The notes: generated by a model from the sequence alone, not told the origin. A stretch of DNA of 34,952 nucleotides from an uncultured Caulobacteraceae bacterium (GCA_902826145.1 CADEDT010000016.1:1-34952); one strand, 5' to 3'; shown: positions 17,094 to 25,171, numbered from the stretch's first letter. A program made the numbers and translations.

Positions 17094-18151
17094 GCCGCTG
17101 CCGTGAATGGCTCAAGACCGGCGAGCTTCAGGCGCGGATCATGCGCCGGCGCGACGCGTGGCTTCACGCCTTCGACAGCGTGGCGCATGTGTTCAATGTG
17201 CTCTGGCGTCGTGCCGCAACAGCCGCCGGCAATATTGAGCAAACCGGCGCGCGCCCACTCGGCATAGTGCGCTTCCATCGAATGCGGCGTCTCATCATAG
17301 CCGCCCATCGCGTTCGGCAGACCCGCGTTCGGATGCGCGCTCACAGGACACTCGGCGACGCGCGCGAGATCGGCGAGGAACGCGCGCATATCGGCGGGCC
17401 CAAGCGCACAGTTCAAACCAATCGCCCACGGATTGGCGTGACGCACCGAATTGTAGAACGCCTCCACCGTCTGCCCCGAAAGCGTGCGCCCCGAGCGATC
17501 AGTGATCGTGCCGCTGATCCAGAGCGGCAGCTCGACGCCGGTTTTATCGAACGCCTCCCACGCGCCCCACAGCGCCGACTTTGCGTTCAGCGTGTCCGTG
17601 ATCGTCTCGATCAGCAGAATGTCGGCGCTGCCTTCGATCAAGCCGAGGATCTGCTCCTCATAGCCCTTGGCCATGCCGTCAAAATCCGCATCGCGCCGGC
17701 CTGGGTCGCCGACATCCGGCGACATCGAAAGCAATTTCGTCGTCGGCCCCACCGAACCCGCAACTGCGCGCGGTTTGCCGTCGACCTTCTCCGCGCGATC
17801 GCATGCAGCACGCGCGAGCAACGCGGACTCAAAGTTCATCTCGCGCACAAACGCTTCGAGCCCGTATTCGCCCTGGCTGATCGGCGTGCCGGTGAATGTG
17901 TTGGTGCTGACAATGTCGGAGCCGGCGCCGACATAAGCTTCGTGCACCTGTGTAATGAGTTCTGGCCGAGTCAGCGTCAGCACATCGCTATCGCCCTTCA
18001 ACGGAATGCGGTTGTCCGCAAAGCGTTGGCCGTGAAAATCCTCCGACTTCAGCCCAAAGCCCTGCAGATACGCGCCCATCGATCCATCGAGGATCAGGAT
18101 GCGCTTCGCCATTTCAGCGTTCAGCCCCGCGAGACGTTCTTCTCTCTTCAT
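17090..18151 (-). CDS. metH: Methionine synthase, N-terminal part (homocysteine S-methyltransferase domain)
   Basis: A 353-residue homocysteine-binding barrel that carries the thiolate-activating zinc. The three zinc cysteines are Cys248 (GLNCALG) and Cys311-Cys312 ([12 protein letters not shown]). The N-terminal [14 protein letters not shown] and [15 protein letters not shown] segments are also typical. I choose the ATG at 18151, which overlaps the metF stop as ATGA and has GAGG about eight bases upstream; the longer open frame to 18370 runs inside metF. It should work with the 883-residue partner encoded directly downstream to form a complete MetH. The total of 1236 residues matches the usual single-chain enzyme (about 1200-1250). 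Confidence 0.95.
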   Translation of the reverse strand: MKREERLAGLNAEMAKRILILDGSMGAYLQGFGLKSEDFHGQRFADNRIPLKGDSDVLTLTRPELITQVHEAYVGAGSDIVSTNTFTGTPISQGEYGLEAFVREMNFESALLARAACDRAEKVDGKPRAVAGSVGPTTKLLSMSPDVGDPGRRDADFDGMAKGYEEQILGLIEGSADILLIETITDTLNAKSALWGAWEAFDKTGVELPLWISGTITDRSGRTLSGQTVEAFYNSVRHANPWAIGLNCALGPADMRAFLADLARVAECPVSAHPNAGLPNAMGGYDETPHSMEAHYAEWARAGLLNIAGGCCGTTPEHIEHMRHAVEGVKPRVAPAHDPRLKLAGLEPFTAAA

Positions 18152-19053
18152 GACTTCGCCTCTTGTGTCCGCACACCGAGAATGCGGCAGATCGCCAATG
18201 TAAGGTCGGCGCGGTTGAGCGTGTAGAAGTGGAAGTCGTCGATTCCCTCCGCTTGCAGCCGCGCGCAGAGCTGCGCCGTCGTCACCGCAGTGACGAGACG
18301 GCGTGTTTCGGGATCGTCGTCCAGCCCTTCGAACAATTGAATCATCCAGCGCGGCAGCGCCGCGCCGCATGCATCCGCCATCTTCTTCAGGCCCTTCACA
18401 TTGGTGACGGGCATGATCCCCGGCAGGATCGGCGCATAAACGCCCGCGCGCGCGAGCCGGTCGCGAAACTTCAGGAACGCCGTCTCATCGAAGAAGAATT
18501 GCGAAATCCCGCGCGTCGCGCCCGCTGCGAGCTTGCGTTTGAAATTGTCGATGTCGTGCTCGAAACTCGGGCTCGACGGGTGCTTTTCCGGATGCACCGA
18601 GACGGAAATGTCGAAGCCCCCAATCCGCGCCGCCGACTCTACGAGTTCTACCGCACTCGCGTAGCCGTTGGGATGTTGGAGGTACGGCATCCCGACGCCG
18701 CCGGGCGGATCGCCGCGCAACGCCACCAACCGCCGCACGCCTGCGCGCCAATAGTCGCGCAACACACCGTCGACTTCCGCCTTGCTCGCGGCAACGCATG
18801 TGAGATGCGCCGCCGGATTGAGCGTCGTGTCCGTGACGATGCGCGCCACGGTCTTGTGCGTGCGATCGCGCGTTGAGCCACCAGCCCCGTACGTCACGGA
18901 GACGAAGCTCGGCGCCAACGGCTCAAGCTTGCGGATGGATTCCCACAGCTGGTTTTCGAGGTTCTCTGACTTCGGCGGAAAGAACTCGAACGACACACGC
19001 GGACGCCGTGAACGCTCGGCCGCGCTCGCGATCAGATCATGCGCCACGCTCAT
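18148..19053 (-). CDS. metF: 5,10-methylenetetrahydrofolate reductase
   Basis: A 301-residue FAD enzyme that reduces 5,10-methylene-THF to 5-methyl-THF, the methyl donor for the MetH pair encoded next. Signatures: RVSFEFFPPKSENLENQLW near the N-terminus, FVSVTYGAGGSTRDRT (about 48-63), LVALRGDPPGG (about 110-120), FDISVSVHPEKHPSS, and the ISQFFFDETAF segment typical of the barrel. The ATG at 19053 overlaps the stop of the upstream regulator as ATGA and gives the normal length; the frame extends to 19152 only inside the regulator gene. Tight coupling in the order regulator-metF-metH-metH means the methyl-THF cycle is expressed as one unit. Confidence 0.96.
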   Translation of the reverse strand: MSVAHDLIASAAERSRRPRVSFEFFPPKSENLENQLWESIRKLEPLAPSFVSVTYGAGGSTRDRTHKTVARIVTDTTLNPAAHLTCVAASKAEVDGVLRDYWRAGVRRLVALRGDPPGGVGMPYLQHPNGYASAVELVESAARIGGFDISVSVHPEKHPSSPSFEHDIDNFKRKLAAGATRGISQFFFDETAFLKFRDRLARAGVYAPILPGIMPVTNVKGLKKMADACGAALPRWMIQLFEGLDDDPETRRLVTAVTTAQLCARLQAEGIDDFHFYTLNRADLTLAICRILGVRTQEAKS

Positions 19054-20027
19054 GGCTTCACTCCCGCCCAGATCTTCACGGTCAGGGCATCGCGCTTCTG
19101 CGGCGCAAGCGTGGCAATCTTCGGCCGCGAAAGCCCGGCCCCTTCGCACCACTCCGCGATCTCGGCGTCACTGAAGCCGAGCCGGCGGTGCGCATGTTTT
19201 TCGCGCAGGAACTCAAGCGCATGCGGCGCGAAATCGACGATGAGCAACTTGCCGCCACTCCTTAGCAACCGCGCCGCCTCGGCAATGGCGCGCGCAGGAT
19301 CGGAAAGGAAGTGCAGCACTTGGTGGATCGTTACCAGATCAGCCGTGCCCGCATTGATCGGCGGCGCATAAGCGTCGCCAAAGCGCACGGCCGCCTTCGC
19401 TCTCAAATCATCGAGCGACGCTCGCGCTATGGCCAGCATTTGGCGCGATGTGTCGAACCCTTCAGCGCGACGCACGCGATCAGCGAAGAGCTGGATCATC
19501 CGCCCCTGCCCGACGCCAACATCCACCATCAGCTCGAACGGACCTTTGCCCGCTGCAGAGAGAATGGCGCTGTCGATATCCGCCTCCGGCAAATGCAGCG
19601 CGCGCACGCGCTCCCAGTCCGCTGCGTTGCGCTCGAAGTAAGACGCCGCCGCTTCGTCGCGCGCAGCGCGGATTTCGTTCAAGCGCTCCGCATCGCGCGC
19701 AAGTACGGGATCGCTTGGATCAAGCATCGCTAGCGCGGCTTCCGCGAACTGGCGCTCTGTCGTGTGTGCGCGCGGCAAACGATAGAACACCCACGCGCCT
19801 TCCGGCGCGCGCTCGACCAATCCCGCTTCCGTCAGCAACTTCAGATGCCGGCTCACGCGCGGCTGGCTCTGCGCGAGCGCTTGCGCGAGTTCGCCGACCG
19901 CCAACTCGCCTTCCGTCAGCAGCGCCAGCGCACGCAGCCGCGTTTGTTCGCCTGCGGCGCGCAGCGCCGAAACGACCCGGTCGGCGTCTCGAAGCTCAGG
20001 CGCGGGCTGAGTTGGAGATATAAACAT
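19050..20027 (-). CDS. ArsR-type regulator fused to a SAM methyltransferase domain (likely methionine-cycle regulator)
   Basis: A 325-residue fusion. Residues about 15-90 form an ArsR winged helix (VGELAQALAQSQPRVSRHLKLLTEAGLVERAPEG, then a wing ending WVFYRL). Residues about 130-300 form a class I methyltransferase with motif I DVGVGQGRM at 169-177, a GFDTSRQML acidic-strand region, and VTIHQVLHFLSDPARAIAEAARLLRSGGKLLIVDF. Fusions like this commonly precede metF/metH in alphaproteobacteria. ArsR-family regulators of the SahR type sense S-adenosylhomocysteine and control methionine genes, and I infer a similar role, with the methyltransferase domain acting as SAM/SAH sensor. The ATG at 20027 has no ribosome site and lies inside an inverted repeat, suggesting a leaderless or repressor-occluded start. 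The stop overlaps metF by ATGA. Confidence 0.88.
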   Translation of the reverse strand: MFISPTQPAPELRDADRVVSALRAAGEQTRLRALALLTEGELAVGELAQALAQSQPRVSRHLKLLTEAGLVERAPEGAWVFYRLPRAHTTERQFAEAALAMLDPSDPVLARDAERLNEIRAARDEAAASYFERNAADWERVRALHLPEADIDSAILSAAGKGPFELMVDVGVGQGRMIQLFADRVRRAEGFDTSRQMLAIARASLDDLRAKAAVRFGDAYAPPINAGTADLVTIHQVLHFLSDPARAIAEAARLLRSGGKLLIVDFAPHALEFLREKHAHRRLGFSDAEIAEWCEGAGLSRPKIATLAPQKRDALTVKIWAGVKP

Positions 20028-20037
20028 ATCTTTATAT
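20018..20037 (-). promoter_or_regulatory. Operator-like inverted repeat overlapping the start of the ArsR-methyltransferase gene
   Basis: ATATAAA (20018-20024) and TTTATAT (20031-20037) are perfect reverse complements around a six-base spacer. This AT-only dyad stands out in a very GC-rich region. The start codon of the regulator (20025-20027) lies inside it. The arms resemble the dyads that I recall upstream of SahR-regulated methionine genes. A possible minus-strand promoter, TTGCCG-N18-CATATA, has its -10 in the same dyad, so binding would block both transcription and the start site: a simple autoregulation. Confidence 0.6.
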
Positions 20038-20270
20038 GACTACGGAACGAGACCGCCGGCAAGCCCTCACGAATGCGGCAGCCGGCTAAGGCCATCAGAA
20101 GATTGGGAAAACCTGTGATTACAGCGCCGCAGTGGCCGAGATCGCCCTGATTACAAAAGCTTAGCTGGCGTTGTGAGTAACGCTGCTTAAACCGGACGTT
20201 CAGCTGCGGAACAGAAAAGTTGATTAACCTTACCCGGCCATTATTTGCCGTGGACCGAAGGGGGTCCGAC

Positions 20271-21248
20271 ATGCGGGGATTGGTTTCTGTACTGACACTC
20301 GCGGCCTGCTTGGCCGCGCCAACGATCGCGTCCGCGCAGGATGCGACCGAGCCTGAAGTTGCGCCTGCAGTCACGAGCGAAGTTGCACCGGCGACCACAA
20401 GCGAAGCTGAGCCAACGCTCGCGACTGCTCTCGAAAGCACAGATCCAAGACCCAGCTACGATCCGTGGGAAGGCTTCAACCGCGCGATGTTCGGCGTTCA
20501 CCGCGCCGTCGATAACGCCGTGCTTGAACCTGTTGCGCGCGGCTATCGCGCCATCACGCCACGCCCGGTCCGCAGCGGCGTGCGCAATTTCCTGCGCAAC
20601 CTCAACGCACCCGTGATTTTCGCGAACGACTTGCTGCAAGGCGAATTCAAGCGTGCAGGCACCACGGCCGGACGCTTCGCGCTCAACAGCACCATTGGCA
20701 TCGCCGGCGTGTTCGATCCAGCGACAAGCATCGGTCTTGAGCGTCACGAAGAAGATTTCGGCCAAACACTCGGCAGATGGGGCGTGCCGTCCGGCCCGTA
20801 CCTGTTCATCCCGTTGCTCGGGCCAACGAACATTCGCGACACCGCCGGACGCGGCGTCGACATCGCGCTCGATCCGATCACGTGGGCGAATTTCGACGAG
20901 ATCGATACATTCCGCGCATCTCGCTCCGTGCTCGGCGCATTGTCCGTTCGCGAAGGTTTGCTCGATCCAATCGATCAGATCGAAGCCCAAGGCGGCGACC
21001 TCTACATCACGTATCGCAGCGCCTACGAAGTCTCGCGCCAAGCGGCGATCCAAAACGGACGCACAGATGTCCAAGATTTGCCGGACTTCCAATTGATTGA
21101 TGAAGAACCGGCAACACAAACTCCGGATGGGGGAGAAACCACGCCTGAACCTGAAGCAAATCCGCAACAGGAAGGCGCAATCGAACCCACTGAAGATTCC
21201 GTAGTCTTTTCGGAAACACTCGCGGCGCCCAGTTCGTTGGGCCAGTGA
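20271..21248 (+). CDS. mlaA: MlaA family outer-membrane lipid asymmetry protein
   Basis: MlaA sits in the outer membrane and passes surface-exposed phospholipids inward to the periplasmic carrier MlaC. This 325-residue protein has the family core DPWEGFNRAMFGVHRAVD, YRAITPRPVRSGVRNFLRNL, GRFALNSTIGIAGVFDPA, HEEDFGQTLGRWGVPSGPYLFIPLLGPTNIRD and VDIALDPI. The ATG at 20271 (17 codons inside the open frame) has AAGGGGG close upstream and starts a signal peptide; LAAC at residues 10-13 could be a lipobox but is unusually near the start, and cleavage after ASA is the alternative. After the core, about 60 residues rich in Pro, Glu, Thr and Gln form a low-complexity tail. A small GGACC/GGTCC hairpin (20252-20267) carries the ribosome site in its loop. 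mlaC follows, overlapping or nearly so; mlaFEDB are not in this window. Confidence 0.94.
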   Translation: MRGLVSVLTLAACLAAPTIASAQDATEPEVAPAVTSEVAPATTSEAEPTLATALESTDPRPSYDPWEGFNRAMFGVHRAVDNAVLEPVARGYRAITPRPVRSGVRNFLRNLNAPVIFANDLLQGEFKRAGTTAGRFALNSTIGIAGVFDPATSIGLERHEEDFGQTLGRWGVPSGPYLFIPLLGPTNIRDTAGRGVDIALDPITWANFDEIDTFRASRSVLGALSVREGLLDPIDQIEAQGGDLYITYRSAYEVSRQAAIQNGRTDVQDLPDFQLIDEEPATQTPDGGETTPEPEANPQQEGAIEPTEDSVVFSETLAAPSSLGQ

Positions 21249-21253
21249 AGGAG
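21248..21253 (+). promoter_or_regulatory. Ribosome binding site for mlaC
   Basis: AAGGAG nine bases before the GTG at 21263. Its position favours that start over the GTG at 21245, which overlaps the mlaA stop but has no ribosome site. Confidence 0.6.
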
Positions 21254-21262
21254 AAGAAAAAC

Positions 21263-21922
21263 GTGACTGCCCGACCCGTTACTCGCGCAACGTTCCTCTC
21301 AGGCCTTGTGGGCCTTGGCGCGCTCGCAGTAGCGCCTCCCGCGCTCGCTGCCCGAAATTCAGAAGCTGAGCGCTATGTCGAGCAAAACGCGGCAGCGGCA
21401 TTTGCCGCCCTGGGCAATCAGCAAGTCTCAAGCTCGCAGCGTCGAGCTACGTTTCACCAACTCATGCGCCAGTTCGCCGACATGCCTAGCATCGCTGCGT
21501 TCACGCTTGGCCGCTACGGCGCGTCGCTCCGCTCCGACGCTGCTTTGCGTACCGAATGGGTGACAACGTTCACCGATTTCGCGATCGCCACTTACGAAGC
21601 GCAGTTCGACGCCATGAGCGGTAGTGCTGTGAACGTCATCGGCTCGACCGAACGCATCGCCGGCCGCGATGTCGTCGTCGACAGCCAACTCCGCAGCCGC
21701 AATGGCGATCCGATCCGCGTGCAATGGCGCGTGCTCCGCTCGGGCAATGGCTGGAAAGTGCTCGATGCCGCGGTCGGCCGCGATGGCGTATGGCTGGCGC
21801 AATTCCAGCAACGCCAATTCCTGGCGCAACTCGATCGCAACCGCGGCGACGTTCGCGCTTTGATGGGCGACATCCGCACGCGCACCGCGTCGCTGCGCGA
21901 ACGCGCTGTCGCTCGCACCTAA
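21263..21922 (+). CDS. mlaC: MlaC family periplasmic phospholipid-binding protein
   Basis: MlaC carries phospholipids between the outer-membrane MlaA complex and the inner-membrane MlaFEDB transporter. This 219-residue protein has a signal peptide (ARPVTRATFLSGLVGLGALAVAPPALAA) and the family pattern: SSQRRATFHQLMRQFADMPSIAAFTLGRY, WVTTFTDFAIATYEAQF, RDVVVDSQLRSRNGDPIRVQWRVLRSGNGWKVLDAAVGRDGVWLAQFQQRQF, ending with an FLAQLDRNRGDVRALMGDI helix. I choose the GTG at 21263 because AAGGAG lies nine bases before it. An alternative GTG at 21245 overlaps the mlaA stop as GTGA and adds six residues. The gene is coupled to mlaA and convergent with pyrD, sharing four bases of stop codons. Confidence 0.93.
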   Translation: MTARPVTRATFLSGLVGLGALAVAPPALAARNSEAERYVEQNAAAAFAALGNQQVSSSQRRATFHQLMRQFADMPSIAAFTLGRYGASLRSDAALRTEWVTTFTDFAIATYEAQFDAMSGSAVNVIGSTERIAGRDVVVDSQLRSRNGDPIRVQWRVLRSGNGWKVLDAAVGRDGVWLAQFQQRQFLAQLDRNRGDVRALMGDIRTRTASLRERAVART

Positions 21923-22983
21923 GCGCGCTCGACGCCCACTGCCTCTGAGACGTTGTCGAAGCCTTCGGCCATAAGCAGGCCGTCGAGCTCATCGAGCATG
22001 CGCGCGACGAGGCCAGGCCCCTCGAACACCATGGACGAGTAAAGCTGCACAGCGCTGGCGCCGGCTTTGATCTTCGCGAGCGCCGTGAGGCCATTCTCGA
22101 CGCCGCCAACGCCGATCAAAGGAAGCTTCCCGCCAAGCGCCTCGGCGAACAACCGCAACACGTGCGTCGATATCTGAAAGAGCGGTTGTCCTGAGAGGCC
22201 ACCCTTCTCTTCTCGATTGTCCGAGGTGAGATGATGCGGGCGCTGCAGTGTGGTGTTCGAGACAATCAGTGCGTCCAGGCCGAAGGTCAGCGCGAGTTCA
22301 GCGATACCGCCTACCGCCGTTTCATCAAGATCCGGTGCCACCTTCAGGAAGAGCGGGCGTGACCCGTGCGACGCGGTCAGCGGCGCGCGCGCTTCACGCA
22401 AACGGCCGAGCAATTCCTCAAGCGCGCCGCGTTCCTGCAAACCGCGCAGTCCCGGCGTATTGGGCGAAGAAATATTCGCCGTCACGTAAGACGCGTGCTT
22501 CCACACCCGCCCCATCCCCAGCACGTAGTCCGCTGGGCGATCAACACTGTCTTTGTTAGCGCCAACATTGGCGCCGACGATGCCGCTCTTGTTGGCACGC
22601 GCCGCCAAACGATCTGCGAAAGCGTCGAGCCCTTTGTTGTTGAAGCCAAGCCGATTGATCACCGCGCGATCTTCACTGAGGCGGAAGATGCGAGGCCGCG
22701 GATTGCCGTCCTGCGGCAGCGGCGTAACCGTTCCGCATTCAACGAAGCCAAAGCCGCACGCGAGCAGCGCGTCTGCCGCTTCGCAATTTTTGTCGAAACC
22801 TGCGGCCATGCCGACGGGATTAGGCAGATCGAGGCCTGCGAGCTTGGTGCGCAGACGCGGCCAGCGATCGGCGCGCGCCCTCGGACCGGCGCGTGCGCGC
22901 AGCCCCAGAAGCGCGGCGTGATGGGCCGCTTCGGGGTCCATCAGACGCAGGCCTTGCGTCACCAGATCGTGCGGCAAACTCAC
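21919..22983 (-). CDS. pyrD: Dihydroorotate dehydrogenase (quinone), class 2
   Basis: This membrane-associated flavoenzyme oxidises dihydroorotate to orotate with quinone, the fourth step of pyrimidine synthesis. The 354-residue chain has the class 2 N-terminal helical extension (LVTQGLRLMDPEAAHHAALLGL), then NPVGMAAGFDKNCEA, FVECGTVTPLPQDGNPRPRIFRL, NRLGFNNKGLDAFADRL, and YVTANISSPNTPGLRGLQ with the catalytic Ser of class 2 enzymes. Late segments LIGVGGVENGLTALAKIKAGASAVQLYSSMVFEGPGL bind the FMN phosphate. The start is a GTG at 22983 with a weak ribosome site. It is divergent from the S24 regulator gene (102 bases) and convergent with mlaC. Confidence 0.96.
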   Translation of the reverse strand: MSLPHDLVTQGLRLMDPEAAHHAALLGLRARAGPRARADRWPRLRTKLAGLDLPNPVGMAAGFDKNCEAADALLACGFGFVECGTVTPLPQDGNPRPRIFRLSEDRAVINRLGFNNKGLDAFADRLAARANKSGIVGANVGANKDSVDRPADYVLGMGRVWKHASYVTANISSPNTPGLRGLQERGALEELLGRLREARAPLTASHGSRPLFLKVAPDLDETAVGGIAELALTFGLDALIVSNTTLQRPHHLTSDNREEKGGLSGQPLFQISTHVLRLFAEALGGKLPLIGVGGVENGLTALAKIKAGASAVQLYSSMVFEGPGLVARMLDELDGLLMAEGFDNVSEAVGVERA

Positions 22984-23048
22984 GATCGTTGCGCTTTACC
23001 GATTCTGACACAGAAGTCGCCTATATTGAATATTTTCCTATTTATGGG

Positions 23049-23077
23049 TTGAAAGTCCTTCGGCCGCAGACTAGGAT
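23049..23077 (+). promoter_or_regulatory. Candidate promoter of the S24 regulator gene
   Basis: TTGAAA (23049-23054) and TAGGAT (23072-23077) are separated by 17 bases. Transcription would start at or just before the ATG at 23086, giving a leaderless or near-leaderless mRNA. The same AGGA could instead be a ribosome site nine bases from the ATG, so the reading is ambiguous. An AT-rich tract lies just upstream (about 23021-23046), a possible operator. Confidence 0.4.
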
Positions 23078-23085
23078 CGCTGCGC

Positions 23086-23706
23086 ATGAATCACGCCCAA
23101 ATCTGGCGCGCGATCGACGCGCTGGCCGTGCGCCGGGGGCTTTCGGCGTCTGGCCTGGCGCGCGCGGCGGGGCTCGATCCCACCACCTTCAACAAATCCA
23201 AGCGCCAGGCGCCGGACGGCAAGCCGCGCTGGCCTTCCACCGAAAGCCTATCGCGCGCACTGAACGCGACGGACACCAGCTGGGATGAGTTCGCCGCCCT
23301 GCTCGCCGGACGTGAAGGCGCTGGCCGCGCCATCCCTATCGTCGGCATGGCGCGCGCAGGCGCTGACGGCTTCTTCGATGAGAACGGCTTTCCTGTCGGC
23401 GCCGCTGAGACCGTGCACTTCCCTGATCTCGGCGAAGACCGCGTCTATGCGCTCGAGATCGCCGGCGACTCGATGGAGCCGATGTACCGCGCTGGCGACA
23501 TCGTCATCGTCCAACCCGGCGCGCCCGTGCGCCGCGGCGATCGCGTCGTCGTGCGCACGCGCTCAGGCGAAGTGATGGCCAAAGTGCTTGGGCGGAAGAA
23601 CGATCAGAGCGTTGAGCTGATTTCGATCAACCCAGCACACGCCCCGCGCCAATTGCCTGCAACAGACGTCGAGTGGATCGCGCGCGTTTTGTGGGCGAGC
23701 CAATAG
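23086..23706 (+). CDS. LexA/CI-like transcriptional regulator with S24 peptidase domain
   Basis: A 206-residue cytosolic regulator. Residues about 1-75 form a helix-turn-helix (LSASGLARAAGLDPTTFNKSKR). Residues 83-206 form an S24 signal-peptidase-like domain with the Ser/Lys dyad: Ser129 in AGDSMEPMY and Lys166 in GEVMAKVLG. The residues preceding the domain (GMARAGADGFF) contain an Ala-Gly pair, the usual self-cleavage site of LexA-type proteins, so RecA-stimulated autoproteolysis is possible but unproven. It is chromosomal, with no phage gene around it; similar stand-alone proteins are widespread in alphaproteobacteria. The gene is divergent from pyrD. The target genes are unknown. Confidence 0.88.
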   Translation: MNHAQIWRAIDALAVRRGLSASGLARAAGLDPTTFNKSKRQAPDGKPRWPSTESLSRALNATDTSWDEFAALLAGREGAGRAIPIVGMARAGADGFFDENGFPVGAAETVHFPDLGEDRVYALEIAGDSMEPMYRAGDIVIVQPGAPVRRGDRVVVRTRSGEVMAKVLGRKNDQSVELISINPAHAPRQLPATDVEWIARVLWASQ

Positions 23707-23758
23707 CGCGTTGGCGCTTGGCTTCTTTCATGCAAAAACCGGCGCGGGGAGTTTTCAG

Positions 23759-24307
23759 ATGCGCCTAGTTCAAGCCATTGCCGCTTCGCTATTCTTCGCT
23801 CTCGCCGCCTGTGGCCAAGCCGCCGCGCCGGGCGAGGCCGACGCTCAAACCGCTGGCGCCGCTGCACAAACGAGCGATGTCACCGCAGCCGAACGCACCG
23901 CCATTCTCGCCGCGCTCAATTTGCGCGCCAACGCTCAAGGCCAAGTCCAAAACGAATGCGGCGAACGTGTCACGCCGCAGTTTGCGGTCGCGGACATCGG
24001 CAGCGGGCCCGGCCGCGTCGTCGCCTTCACCATCGGTGGCGGTCCGAACATGCTCACTTGTTACGGCGATGGCGCACTGACCATCTTCATGCGCAACCAC
24101 AACAACGCTTGGACTGAGATCTGGCAAAACCGGCCGGGCGGCGCGATCGTACTTTCTACTCAACACAATAACGGCAACGACATCGCCAATGGCGGCCCGG
24201 GTTTCTCGTTTCCTGTCTGGCAGTGGAACGGCACAACGTACGTCAACGCCAATCGCACCGTGTCGGATTCCCAACTCGGCGACGCGCGCTTCATTCCGAA
24301 CGGCTAG
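23759..24307 (+). CDS. Small lipoprotein of unknown function
   Basis: A 182-residue protein that I do not recognise. The ATG at 23759 (GGGGAG eight bases upstream) starts MRLVQAIAASLFFALAAC, a lipoprotein signal with lipobox LAAC (Cys18). After an Ala/Gln-rich linker, a helical segment (ERTAILAALNLRANAQGQVQNECGERVTPQFAVADI) is followed by a beta-rich region with many Asn and Gly residues (MRNHNNAWTEIW; FSFPVWQWNGTTYVNANRTVSD). Two cysteines in the mature part could form a disulfide. It lies 52 bases after the S24 regulator gene, probably as a separate unit, and its stop overlaps the convergent sixA stop (CTAG). Confidence 0.72.
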   Translation: MRLVQAIAASLFFALAACGQAAAPGEADAQTAGAAAQTSDVTAAERTAILAALNLRANAQGQVQNECGERVTPQFAVADIGSGPGRVVAFTIGGGPNMLTCYGDGALTIFMRNHNNAWTEIWQNRPGGAIVLSTQHNNGNDIANGGPGFSFPVWQWNGTTYVNANRTVSDSQLGDARFIPNG

Positions 24308-24807
24308 TCGTCTTTATCGCGCGGCTTCCAAGCGGCGAGCAAACGCGGGCCGGCGGCGCGCATCAGATCGCCTTTGATCTCGAACGCTGCGAAAGCCGCC
24401 GTCGGAAAATGACCACCGAGATCGCGCGCGAGTTTCGAGCCGTCGTGAGCTTGATGCACAAGCATCGACACAAGCTCGCCGATGCCGGGATTGTGGCCAA
24501 CGATGACGACGCTCTCCGCGTCGCTCGCCGCGAACGCATCCCAGATGCTTTCCGGCGCCGCATGATAGAGCGCATCCTCGAACCGTGTTTCGAGCGCGAA
24601 ATTGGCGAGCCCGTGCTCGGCCGTCTGCCGCGTGCGCTCCGACGTGGAGACCAGCGCCAATGTCGGCTTCAGCCCGGCCTCTGCGATCGCCGCACCAGCC
24701 GCCGCTGAATCACGCCGTCCCCTTCCGGTGAGACCACGCGCCTCGTCGCTATCGGCTTCGTGGGCGCGGACAGCCTTGGCGTGCCGCAGCAGGATCAGAG
24801 TGCGCAT
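24304..24807 (-). CDS. sixA: SixA-type phosphohistidine phosphatase
   Basis: A 167-residue histidine-phosphatase-superfamily protein. MRTLILLRHAKA gives the catalytic RHA motif (Arg8, His9) and VGHNPGIGEL the second His. STSERTRQTAEH supplies the usual Arg-Thr segment. Its size matches SixA, which removes phosphate from histidine on phosphorelay HPt domains or on PTS-Ntr proteins. The ATG at 24807 starts exactly at the core strand; the extension to 24909 is unlike the family. It is divergent from the small membrane protein gene at 24908 and convergent with the lipoprotein. No phosphorelay partner is adjacent, although a hybrid kinase lies about 8 kb away. Confidence 0.88.
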   Translation of the reverse strand: MRTLILLRHAKAVRAHEADSDEARGLTGRGRRDSAAAGAAIAEAGLKPTLALVSTSERTRQTAEHGLANFALETRFEDALYHAAPESIWDAFAASDAESVVIVGHNPGIGELVSMLVHQAHDGSKLARDLGGHFPTAAFAAFEIKGDLMRAAGPRLLAAWKPRDKDD

Positions 24808-24907
24808 GACTCGGCGAGTCTGCCCGTCCGCTGAAAAAGCGCAACGCCCCGCATCCACCCGGCGCACCCGCGGCCACACAGAGCCAACGGAACAATGGAG
24901 ACCGGAC

Positions 24908-25171
24908 ATGAAAGTGCGTTGGCTGCTCTTGATTTTGGCAGGCCTTGTGGTTGTCGCGGCGTGGAGCGCGGTCGCAATCGCCTATTTCTTCTTCGACCCA
25001 AGCATCGCGGTTTGGACGGCGGTCGTCACCGTCGCCGCTTTCAGCTTGGAGGGCTTTTTCTGGGTGGCCGCCGGCGTGTTGGGCTGGTCGTTCCTGGCGG
25101 GCCGACGCGCCACTTTGTTGAAGTGGAAGCGGCGCCTGTTCGGCGGCCCGGCGCAAAACGGGGCGGAATAA
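24908..25171 (+). CDS. Small membrane protein with two transmembrane helices
   Basis: An 87-residue protein not recognised as a named family. The ATG at 24908 has GGAGA seven bases upstream. Residues about 5-28 ([23 protein letters not shown]) and about 37-63 ([27 protein letters not shown]) are clear membrane helices, the second containing a buried Glu. The tail is basic ([14 protein letters not shown]), which suggests a cytoplasmic C-terminus. It precedes lysS by 61 bases and may be co-transcribed with it. Confidence 0.7.
   Translation: MKVRWLLLILAGLVVVAAWSAVAIAYFFFDPSIAVWTAVVTVAAFSLEGFFWVAAGVLGWSFLAGRRATLLKWKRRLFGGPAQNGAE

Noticed and set aside
14589..17267. An 892-codon open frame on the plus strand opposite metH
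   Set aside because: It mirrors the metH genes, is composed of Arg/His/Ala-rich sequence without any domain, and arises from the GC-rich codon use of the real genes.
17090..18151. Possibility that the two MetH parts result from a frameshift or sequencing error
   Set aside because: Both parts have proper start and stop codons, the break falls at a domain boundary, and the ATGA overlap matches the other junctions of the operon.
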